From Chrysochromulina tobinii (taxonomy: Eukaryota > Haptophyta > Prymnesiales > Chrysochromulinaceae), in the NCBI GenBank assembly GCA_001275005.1, contig JWZX01000230.1, positions 1-13,580 of the forward strand: DNA of 13,580 nt, in the 5' to 3' direction. The notes beneath the pieces were generated by a model. It saw nothing but the letters and a program-made list of their open reading frames with translations, searched no databases and was not told the origin of the DNA. The stretch's first letter is position 1, and each line of letters opens with the position of its first letter. Positions 1-7,789 of this stretch are shown piece by piece. The translations under genes and the position numbers were made by a program.

Positions 1-252
1 ACTCAGTACTTGTGTAGACCGAGGGGAGCGGAGCCGTCCGTCGAGACGGTGGTGGAGTGAGCGTGGGGGGACCGCGAAGAAACTGAAAACTGAACACGAC
101 GCACCTGCCAGCGGTTCACGAAGTGTACGCTCGACTAGTCTATCCAAAATCTCGGCGCCATGCTGTTCCCCACACGTCTGTGAAATAGAGTCGCCGGGGT
201 CGACCCGCGTAAGAGTCCCTCGGTTTTTTGCTGACCCAACGTGCTCATGTTT

Positions 253-276
253 CCCGTGATCGGCTTCGTTCACGGG
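253..276 (+). other. Small inverted repeat in the UGGT leader
   Basis: CCCGTGA (253-259) and TCACGGG (270-276) can pair around a 10-nt loop, 20 nt before the chosen start codon. An ATG at 247 opens another frame that runs past the start to 495, and a short ATG frame (160-183) lies further up. If these lie in the mRNA they are upstream ORFs; the transcription start is unknown. Otherwise 1-295 shows nothing recognisable. Confidence 0.3.
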
Positions 277-295
277 ATTCTTATCTCGCCTCGCG

Positions 296-3200
296 ATGCC
301 GACAGTCCTTCTTGCTGCCCTCGCCGCCGCGCTCGCGGACGCGCCGCCGCGCATCTTCGACCACATTTCGGTCACGGCGAGCGCCTCGTGGGCCAACGAT
401 CCCATCATCGAAGCGGCATCACTTCTCTACGGCGAGCTCGGCGGCCGAGGCGTGGCGTGGTTCCTCAAGGGCGTCGCAGGCCAACCCGGTTGTGAGGACG
501 TGCGCTGCGCCGCCAGGGCGATCAGTTCGCTGAGCTTGCCGCCGCTTCAGGTCCGTGCGCTCGGCGCCGCTCTGGCCGCGCGGGTGGAGGCGCCCAAGGT
601 GGAGGCCTGGGCGCAGCTCGCGGCCGCCGTGCCGGGCTCCTCACCCGACCGTGGAGCGCTCGCGCACGCGGCCGTGTGGCTCTGCACGTGCGACGGGCGC
701 ATCCACGTGGAGGTGGAGGATGCGCTGGCGGCGCTGGCAGTGCTCGTTGACTCACCCGAGGAGTGCCGCGAGGCGAGCGCCAGCGCCGTGCCCGCGGCGC
801 TCGACCACGCGTTCGACAACGACAACGCGGGCGGACGCAGGAGCGCGGACGCCATTTCCACAGCTCCGTTACTGATCGCGTACGTCGACCCGCACGCCGG
901 GGCTGCGATGGGCGCGGCAATGGCGGCGCTACTCGCCGTGCCACCCGCCACCGCGCGCATCGTGCTGCGCTACCGTCCCTCGGCCGCCGTTAGCCCGGTG
1001 CCTCTTCAGGGCTTTGGGACGGTCGTGCGGCTGAAGGCGTCCGAGTACAAGGTGGTGGACGACCGCGGCGTGGAGGCGGCGGCCGATGCGGCCGACGAGA
1101 GCGACGACGATGCCGTCGAGGGCGAACCGGCCGGAGGAGACGAGGCGCCTTCGTTTCTGCTGCGCAAGCGAGCGGGTGAGCCGCTCGTCGCGTGCATGCT
1201 GATTGCCTCCCTCATTGCGAGCGGGTGAGCCGCTCGTAGTTGCGACGGCGGTCACGCGAGTGCATGCTGATTGCCTCCCTCATTGCACGCAGGTGAGCCG
1301 CTCGTTGGCGACGGCGGCGACGGCTCGAGCCTCTCCGCCGCACGGCTTGGCGCTCTGAGCATGCAGGCGGCGGTGGCGGTGCTGCGCGCGCGCCGGCCGT
1401 TACCGACGCTCCGGGACGTGAGCGGGTTGCTCCCAAGCCTCGCACGAGCGCTCTCGCGCATTAATTTGAGCTCACCTGCCCACGAACCCCTCGTACGCTC
1501 GCTCGTGACGAACCCCTCGTGACGAACCCCTCGTGACGAACCCCTCGTGACGAACCCCTCGTGACGAACCCCTCGTGACGAACCCCTCGTGACACACTCC
1601 GAGCAATGCTGCTACCAGCATGCTAACTGCCGCTGATGGCCTGCCTGATTACCTCCCTCATCAGGTACGCTCGCTCATCGCGATCCGGCCGCTTTTGCAA
1701 TCAGCATGCAACTCACTGCTGCTCAACGGCTTACCAATCGACCTCACCCGTGCGGACTTGGCCCCTCTGATTACCTCTGATTACCTCTGATTACCTCTGA
1801 TCACCTCTGATTACCTCTGATTACCTCATGCGTGTGGCCTTGGCGCCTCGAGCGCGCCTCCCATCCCACCACCCGCGATTGCATGCTGAGCGCACCTCCC
1901 ATCCCTCCCTCATTGCATGCAGGTGCGGACTTGGTGCAGCACACGATGAAGCTCGTGCTCACCGAGGCGAACACAGCGGCCCAGCTCGTGCAGCTCGGCT
2001 TGCGCCCAACTGTCGTGAGCGCGCTGCTCACGACGGCGCCCCCGCCCCCGGTGCGCATCGACGCCCGCAGCCTCGAGAGCGCCACGCTCTGGCTGAGTGA
2101 CCTGAGCGCGCCTAATTTGGATGGGGGCTTCAAAACATGGCCCTCGGATCTAAGCTCGGCGCTTAAAAAGGGCCTTCGGGGCGCGCGCCAGTTCACAAGG
2201 CATAACCTGTTCACAGCCATCTTCGCCTTCGACCCGGCGACGATGCACGGCGCGCGCACGGCCGGCTACGTGGCGACCATCCTGAAGCGGAGCGCGCCTC
2301 TTCGGATTGGGGTGCTTGCTCGCTCGGCGGACGGTAACGGAGATTCCAATCTGGCCACGCGCGCTCTCGCGGGCACTTGCATGCTGATGGCCCCTGATTG
2401 CCCCCCTCCCACCCTCCCTAACTAGGTAGCGGAGATTCCAATCTGGCCACGCGCGCTCTCGTGCACTTGCATGCGGTGGGGGGCAAGGCGGCACTGATCG
2501 CTTTCCTGCGCACCCTCGGCGCACGGGCGGGGGCGGCAGTTGGAGCGCCGCGGCGGGCACCCGAGCTGGCGGCAGCACCGGTGGACGCAGCCGAGGAGGG
2601 GGACGCGGCGGGGGCGGACGAAAGTGATGCGCTGGCTGCAGCAAACACGGACGGCGACGCGCAGGCGGAGGCGGGGAGCGCTCAGGACGACGCGACGACG
2701 GTGGCCGAGGGCGATGCGCGTCGTACTGAGCGTGCCTCCGCTGTTCTTGAGCCGACGGTCCCACGGCAGGTGCTCGTGATTGCATGCTGATTGCCTCCCT
2801 CATTACCAGCTCTTGAGCCGACGGTCCCACGGCAGGTGCTCGTGATTGCATGCTGATTGCCTCCTTCATTACCAGCTCTTGAGCCGACGGTCCCACGGCA
2901 GGTGCTCGTGGACGCTGTGGCGGCGGCGCTCGAGGTCATCGCGGGGGGCGCCAAGGGGGGAGGAGGAGGCAAGAAGGGCAAGAAGCGCAAGGCCAAGTCG
3001 GCGGCGGCAGAGGAGGAGGCGACGGCGTCGGCAGGCTCGGAGGCGGCGAATGCCACGGACGGTAGCCGCCCGGCACGGCGCGCGGAGGAGGTCCTCCTGC
3101 AGCTCGGCATGATCGGCGAAGGCATAGGGCTCGAGGCCGCCGAGCGTGTGGAAGCCATGGACTTGGCCGCCAACCTGCTCGGGCTACCTGCCTCCCTACC

Positions 3201-6200
3201 CGTCGCCCTTCTCAACGGACTGGTGCTGATCCCCGAGGCGCCCATTACGGCGCTCTCAGGCGAGGCGCTCTGGGGGGAGATGATTGCACTTGCAATCACG
3301 AGAGAAGCTCAGGTGATTGCATCCCTCATCAGGCGGCGATCGTGCAGTACGATTGGCCGTCTGATTGCGTCTGATTGCGTCTGATTGCGTCTGATTGCGC
3401 TCACGAGAGAAGCTCAGTTTGTCCGTGCGCTCATCGAGGAGGGCGCCCTGATGATTGCCTGTGATGGCCTCTGAGGACCTCTAATCGCCACTGTCATCAG
3501 GTTGTCCGTGCGCTCATCGAGGAAGGTGCCCTGAGCGATGGCGCCAACCTTACCGGCACCGAGGCGACGGCGAGATCGGGCGAGATGCATAGTGCGAGAT
3601 CGGGCGAGCTCCATAGTGCGCTGCTCGAGGTGCTCATGTCAAGGGGGAAGGTGGCGCCCTTTTATTCTGCACAGCTCGCAGTAGCTGCCAAGGAGGAGAC
3701 TGTGCGCGATGCCATCCGTGCGGCGGGGGCGGCGGCGGGTGGAGAGGCGGATGGGCAGGCAGCGCCGTATTGGGCGGATGGGCAGGCAGCGGCGAGCGGC
3801 AAGGCGTCTGCGGCAGCAGAGGCGACCCAGTTGGCGGGAGTGGTACGCATGCACGGGGAGCGATTGGATTGGCGAGCGCTTGCATGCTGATGGCTTCTTA
3901 ATGGCTTCTGATTGCCCTCCTCCTACCCTCCCTAATTAGGTACGGGTCCTCGAGGAGCGCGTATGGAATCCCGAGTCGCCTTCGAATGTGCATGCCGACT
4001 CGCGCCGACTGCATGCACGCCGGCTGGTGCTCAACCCTAATTTGGAACGCTGTGCTCGAGAGGGGAGCTGCCTCGAGATTGCGGGGATAGGGGATGGCGC
4101 CGCGCTGCACTTGGTTGCGATCGTCGATCCTCTCACGGTGCAAGCGCACAAGATAGCTGCCCTGCGGATCGCATGCTGATTACCTCCCTCATTACCTCGG
4201 CAGGTGCACGCGCACAAGATAGCTGCCCTGCTGATCGCTCTGCGGGAGGAGATGCATGCACGCGTGACGCTCCTCCTCGCACCGAAATCTCCGCCGAGCT
4301 CCGACGATCTCGCCGAAGGCGCCGTGATGGGCAGCCTTTGGTCCCCCGAGCCATCCGCTGCCTCGATGCCCCTCGATGCCTTCCACAGGTGATTGCTCTG
4401 GATTGCTCTGGATTGCTCTGGATGGCTCTTGATTGCGCATGATTGCGCATGATTGCTCTTGATGGACCCTTGATGGCTTTTGATGGGATGGGCACGTCTC
4501 TCTCTATCTCTCTCTCCGCGTTCCACAGCTTCGCCGTGCAGCTCGATCCGCTCAAGACGGCGCCTCCCGCGGCCACCTTTGAGATGTTTCGGCCGAGGGC
4601 GCCGCAGACGCTCACGCTCACGCCCGAGGCGCCACCAGGTGATTGCATCTGATTGCGTCTGATTGCGTCCCTCATCAGACGCTCACGCTCCGCCCGAGGC
4701 GCCACCAGGTTGGGTGATGACGATCTCCGCCGCGAGCTCCGACCTCGACAATCTGCGGCTGCACACGCTACAGTCCAGCCAGTCCGTGCATGCAGCCTAC
4801 TCGCTCAGCGCCTTGCTTGTCACCGGAAAGTGTGTGGATCGCTCGGGGGGTGGTGTCGGCGGTGCCAAGGGCGGCGGCGGCGGCGGCGGCGGCGGCGGCA
4901 AGAAGGCAGCTCATGGCAAGAAGGGTAAGCAGCAGCGGCGGTGGCGAGGGAGCACTGATGACCTCTCTAATTACCTCTGATGGCCTCTCTAATTACCTCT
5001 GATGGCCTCTCTAATTACCTCTAATGGCCTCTCTAATTACCTCTGATGGCCTCTCTAATTACCTCTGATGGCCTCTGCACGACTCTGAGGGTGGCCAACA
5101 CTGATTGCCCCTTTCATCAGGCAAGCGGCGGCGCGAGATGACCGAAGCGGATGCGGATGGGCACGCCGCCTCCGCCGGAGGGAATGCATGCACAGCGGCG
5201 GCCCTCGAGCTGCATCGGGCGCTCGGTACGGCGCTCACTACGGCGCGAGCTCCGACGGCCGAGATGGGCGCGAGCCGCGATCTCGTCAATCTCGTCAATC
5301 TCGTCCACGCGCCCGCTTCGGATACCCTCGTCATCGGCTCCGAGTATGCGCTGCACCCCGACTGCACCCCGATCGACCTCTGGCATGTCTCGGCGCATGC
5401 ACGTGCTCACCACGGCGCCCTGCCCCCCCCCTCCCCACAGGTACTTTCAATTGCAGGCGCCGGGGCCTGGGCTGTGGTCAATCTCGCTCGCCTCCGGCGC
5501 CGAGCTCCTGAGCGCCCGCCACGGCGCCGCTACAGGCGCCCGCTACGGCGCCGCCGTCCCGGGCAGCCGTTACGCCGCGCCTCCGGCCCGCGCCCTCCCC
5601 GTGCCGCTCCTCTCGTATACCGGTGCGACGCTCGACATTCTCGTCGGCGCAGACCCAAATCATGGCTTGAGCACACGCACCACCGCCGCCCCGGCTCTCG
5701 CCGCCGCCCCCGCCTCCGCCGCCGCCGGTACGGCGCTCGACGAAACAGTCCACATCTTCTCCCTCGCATCGGGGCTGCTCTATGAGCGCTTCCTACGCAT
5801 CATGATGAAGACGGCCGTTGAGCGCGCGAGCCGCCCACTGAAGTTTTGGATCCTTGGCAACTTCCTCTCGCCCGCCTTCCGTCACGCTGTGAACAGCGGC
5901 GCGCTCGCAACGGCCGTTGGCGCTCAGGTGATTGCATCCCTCATCAGGTGGCGATCGTGCTCTACGATTGGCCGCCTGAGTGCGTCTGAGTGCGCCCGAG
6001 TGCGTCTGATTGTGGATGATTGCGTCCCTCATCAGGTGGCGATCGTGCAGTACGATTGGCCGTCTCACCTGCGAGAGCAGACGGAGAAGCAGCGGCTCAT
6101 CTGGGGGTACAAGATCCTGTTTCTCGACGTGCTCTTCCCACAGGTGAAAGGCGATGATTGCGATGGAGTCCGACGAATCTCCGATGAATCTCCGATGGAT

Positions 6201-7582
6201 CTCCGACGAATCTCCGATGGGCTGTCTCGTCCTCACCTTGCCTTCATCGCAGTCGCTCCGCAAGATCATCTTCGTCGAGGAGCTGATTGCCTCTTGATTA
6301 CCTCTGATGAGCCCTAATTGCCTCCGTCGCAGTCGCTCCGCAAGATCATCTACGTCGACGCGGATCAAATCGTCCAGGGCGACCTCGCAGAACTTTGGGA
6401 TAGGTGATTGCCACGGAAGGACACTAATGGGCACCCTGATTGCCACCCTGATTGCCGCCCTGATTGCCATCCTGATTGCCATCCTGATCGTCCAACGGGA
6501 CCTCGCCCCTGATTGCCACCCTGATGACCTCCGATGCTCCCCAATGTGGCACTTCACACCCAACCGAACTTCACACCCAACCGAACTTCACACCCAACCG
6601 AACTTCACACCTTTGCGGCAGGCCTCTCCTCGGCGCTCCGGTGGCCATGACGCCCTTTTGCCGCGCCGACCCAAATATGGCAACCAAGGGCTTCCGCTTT
6701 TGGGAGACCGGCTTCTGGGCAGGCGCGCTCGGCGGCAAACCATACCACATCTCCGCGCTCTTCGTCGCGGATCTGGCCGCCTTCCGATCGATTCGGGCAG
6801 CAGGGGGGGCGAGCGCGCCGTCGTGGGCAAGCGAGCAGGGCGTGGGTGACATTTACCGGTCGACGTATCAGTCGCTCACAGCTGACCCGAGCTCGCTTGC
6901 CAACCTCGACCAGGACTTACCCAACTACCTGCAGGGCATGGTGATTGCGTCTGATTGCGTCTGATTGCGTCCCTCATCAGGACGTACCCAACTACCTGCA
7001 GGGCATGGTGATTGCGTCTGACTGCGTCTGATTGCGTCCCTCATCAGGTGCCCATCCACTCCTTGCCCGAGGAGTGGCTCTGGTGTGAGTCCTGGTGCGG
7101 CAACGCCTCGCAGTCCGCTGCGAAGACGATCGACCTGTGTAACAACCCGATGACCAAGGAGCCCAAGCTTGAGCAGGCGAGGCACTCTTCATTACCCTTG
7201 ATTACCCTTGATTGCTCTTAATTAACCCGATGACCAAGGAGCCCAAGCTCGAGCAGGCGAGGCACTCTTGATTACCCTTGATTACCATTGATTGCTCTTA
7301 ATTAACCCGATGACCAAGGAGCCCAAGCTTGAGCAGGCGAGGCACTCTTGATTGCTGTGGATTGCTGTGGATTGCTGTGGATTGCTCTTGATTGTACTTG
7401 ATTGCGCTTGATTGCTCGGGCAGGCGAGGCGCATCGGAGGGGAGCGCTGGGCCAAGATCGACGCCGAGCTCGAAGCCGCCCTCGGGGGGGGAGCCTCCGC
7501 CGCGGTAGGTTCTGAAGGTGGCGCTCACGGCGGCGCGAATATGTCACCATCGGCAGCACTCATGGAGAAGACGGAGCTCTGA
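296..7582 (+). CDS. UGGT: UDP-glucose:glycoprotein glucosyltransferase (UGGT), 18 exons
   Basis: UGGT senses misfolded N-glycoproteins in the ER lumen and re-glucosylates their high-mannose glycans so that calnexin/calreticulin can rebind them. Exons: 296-1175, 1293-1492, 1665-1749, 1923-2333, 2426-2769, 2902-3312, 3501-3842, 3940-4137, 4204-4388, 4529-4638, 4709-4924, 5121-5343, 5441-5927, 6036-6143, 6333-6403, 6622-6940, 7048-7176, 7424-7582. The sum is 4878 nt, in frame, 1625 residues; known UGGTs are about 1500-1650. The start gives a signal peptide ([16 protein letters not shown]). [20 protein letters not shown] (237-256) is a UGGT hallmark of the first thioredoxin-like region. The GT24 domain runs from [19 protein letters not shown] (residue 1306), through [17 protein letters not shown], the metal-binding DAD (1409-1411) and DQDLPN (1520-1525), to [17 protein letters not shown]. 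The C-terminus KTEL resembles KDEL-type ER retrieval signals. The middle (about 780-945) is shorter than expected. Splice sites are inferred from frame and family match; those within duplications could shift. Confidence 0.93.
1176..1292 (+). other. UGGT intron 1 (double cassette)
   Basis: The donor GTGAGCCGCTCGT at 1176 reappears exactly at 1225 inside the intron and again at 1293 as the start of exon 2. Between copies sits a cassette beginning TGCATGCTGATTGCC and ending CTCATTGC (1193-1218 and 1261-1286). Removing 1176-1292 leaves one copy and keeps the frame (phase 1). This reads as two successive insertions at one site. Confidence 0.85.
1493..1664 (+). other. UGGT intron 2, with exon-derived minisatellite
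   Basis: Donor GTACGCTCGCTC at 1493 is repeated at 1665 as the start of exon 3. The interior holds six 14-bp units CGTGACGAACCCCT (1504-1587), which match the end of exon 2 (CACGAACCCCTCGT, 1481-1494). A cassette ending CCTCCCTCATCAG then supplies the acceptor. Phase 0. Confidence 0.85.
1750..1922 (+). other. UGGT intron 3, CTGATTACCT array
   Basis: GTGCGGACTTGG at the donor (1750) is repeated at 1923 as the start of exon 4. The interior holds about six 10-bp units CTCTGATTAC (about 1764-1827), then a TGCATGC / CCTCCCTCATT cassette ending GCATGCAG. Splicing restores [10 protein letters not shown], as expected for the family. Confidence 0.85.
2334..2425 (+). other. UGGT intron 4 (49-nt flanking duplication)
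   Basis: The first 49 nt of the intron (2334-2382) match the first 49 nt of exon 5 (2426-2474) with two mismatches. The cassette between them runs from TGATGGCCCC to CCTCCCTAACTAG. Phase 1; the splice gives [20 protein letters not shown]. Confidence 0.85.
2770..2901 (+). other. UGGT intron 5 (66-bp tandem repeat spanning exon and intron)
   Basis: A 33-nt exon segment, starting CTTGAGCCGACGG and ending CAGGTGCTCGTG, occurs at 2746, 2812 and 2878, exactly 66 bp apart. Two nearly identical cassettes (ATTGCATGCTGATTGCCTC..) lie between the copies. The duplicated segment contains CAG|GT, so the first copy provides the donor and the last provides the acceptor. Splicing leaves one copy (PRQVLVDAV). 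Phase 0. Confidence 0.88.
3313..3500 (+). other. UGGT intron 6, composite, carrying an exon-14 fragment
   Basis: The intron starts GTGATTGCATCCCTCATCAG. It then carries a piece of the GT24 exon (GCAGTACGATTGGCCGTCT, about 3340-3360) and TGATTGCGTC repeats. Next come a copy of the exon 6 end (CACGAGAGAAGCTCAG, to about 3417), a copy of the exon 7 start (TTGTCCGTGCGCTCATCGAG), and a final cassette ending CACTGTCATCAG. At least two insertion rounds are visible. Phase 0. Confidence 0.82.
3843..3939 (+). other. UGGT intron 7
   Basis: The donor side (GTACGCATGCACGGGGAGCG) and the exon 8 start (GTACGGGTCCTCGAGGAGCG) align with 14 of 20 identities, so this looks like an older, diverged duplication. 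The interior has TGATGGCTTCT words and the end CCCTCCCTAATTAG. Phase 0; the donor is the least certain of the set. Confidence 0.65.
4138..4203 (+). other. UGGT intron 8 (66 nt)
   Basis: The first 35 nt (4138-4172) repeat at the start of exon 9 (4204-4238) with two differences. The cassette between them is ATGCTGATTACCTCCCTCAT and an end in TCGGCAG. Splicing restores [17 protein letters not shown]. Phase 0. Confidence 0.87.
4389..4528 (+). other. UGGT intron 9
   Basis: TTCCACAG precedes the donor (4381-4388) and recurs at the acceptor (4521-4528). The interior is TGATTGCTCTG / TGATTGCGCA repeats, followed by a TCTCTATCTCTCTCTC pyrimidine tract before the acceptor. The splice gives [15 protein letters not shown]. 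Phase 2. Confidence 0.83.
4639..4708 (+). other. UGGT intron 10 (70 nt)
   Basis: About 31 nt of exon 10 end (ACGCTCACGCTC.. GCGCCACCAG|GT, to 4640) is repeated before and across the acceptor (4679-4710). The cassette is GTGATTGCATCTGATTGCGT and on to CCCTCATCAG. The duplicated CAG|GT serves as both donor and acceptor. The splice gives [10 protein letters not shown]. Phase 1. Confidence 0.87.
4925..5120 (+). other. UGGT intron 11, CTCTAATTAC / CTGATGGC array
   Basis: The donor GTAAGCAGCAGCGGCGG resembles the exon 12 start GCAAGCGGCGG. The interior (about 4955-5075) repeats a 20-bp word, CTGATGGCCTCTCTAATTAC. The acceptor is TTTCATCAG. Phase 1. Confidence 0.78.
5344..5440 (+). other. UGGT intron 12, conventional
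   Basis: GTATGCGCTGC to CCCCCCCCTCCCCACAG. It has a normal polypyrimidine tract and no cassette words, unlike the others. Splicing restores [17 protein letters not shown], which fits the family where an unspliced frame does not. Phase 2. Confidence 0.85.
5928..6035 (+). other. UGGT intron 13 (double 3' unit)
   Basis: It begins GTGATTGCATCCCTCATCAG. A copy of the start of exon 14 follows (5948-5979, GTGGCGATCGTGCTCTACGA..), then GAGTGCGTCT repeats and a second CGTCCCTCATCAG before the real exon 14 at 6036. Phase 0. Confidence 0.85.
6144..6332 (+). other. UGGT intron 14
   Basis: It contains a 12-13 bp ATCTCCGA(T/C)GA repeat (about 6176-6220). A 31-nt copy of the exon 15 start lies at 6248-6278, 80 bp before the real one at 6328-6358, with one difference (TTCGTC versus TACGTC). 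Phase 0 on both sides; splicing joins LDVLFPQ to [12 protein letters not shown]. Confidence 0.83.
6404..6621 (+). other. UGGT intron 15, with two minisatellites
   Basis: CCTGATTGCCA units fill about 6436-6487. A degenerate copy of exon 15 (ATCGTCCAACGGGACCTCGC, about 6487-6506) follows. Then come three full 17-bp units ACTTCACACCCAACCGA and a partial fourth (6551-6612). Acceptor GCGGCAG at 6621. Phase 2; the splice gives [17 protein letters not shown]. Confidence 0.82.
6941..7047 (+). other. UGGT intron 16 (two 40-nt cassettes around a 27-nt exon copy)
   Basis: Two near-identical 40-nt GT..AG units (6941-6980 and 7008-7047), each GTGATTGCGTCTGA..CCCTCATCAG, flank a 27-nt copy of the exon 16 end (6981-7007). 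Removing everything gives [18 protein letters not shown], the family pattern. Phase 0. Confidence 0.85.
7177..7423 (+). other. UGGT intron 17 (GC-AG, 80-bp tandem repeat)
   Basis: The end of exon 17, from AACCCGATGACCAAGGAGCC, occurs at 7144, 7224 and 7304 with an exact 80-bp period. TGATTACCCT / TGATTGCTCT words lie between the copies. Only a GC donor (CAG|GCGAGGC at 7177) with CAG|GCGAGGC at 7424 restores [12 protein letters not shown]. Phase 0. Confidence 0.82.
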
Positions 7583-7789
7583 CGCACCGCTGGAAACGTG
7601 AAAGTGACCACTTACGTTTTACGAGTTCGGAACTTACCCCGTGGGTTATAATCCTCGGGCCGATCATCTTCTCATAATGACGACAAATGCGTCGTTCCCC
7701 AGCCGATGCAGGCTACATTGTTTTGAGCACGGATGTGCGAGCTTGGCTTTTTTGTGAGAAAAAAAAAGGGTTCACACGAACGAGTCTCC

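Noticed and set aside
1500-1590. CRISPR-like regular repeats in introns.
   Set aside because: Units abut with no spacers and lie inside spliced regions of a eukaryotic gene; they are minisatellites.
1801-2896. Long minus-strand open frames opposite UGGT (about 2150-2896 and 1801-2259).
   Set aside because: They are Arg/Pro-rich shadows of a GC-rich gene and have no family motif. The plus strand carries the clear UGGT match.
5151-5440. Frame 0 continuing upstream of YFQLQAPG as coding.
   Set aside because: The product is Arg/Ser-rich and off-family. The other frame with the 5344-5440 intron gives [13 protein letters not shown], which fits UGGT.
5793-6563. A 256-residue minus-strand frame.
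   Set aside because: It runs opposite the GT24 exons, whose motifs are unmistakable; its repeats come from the intron arrays.
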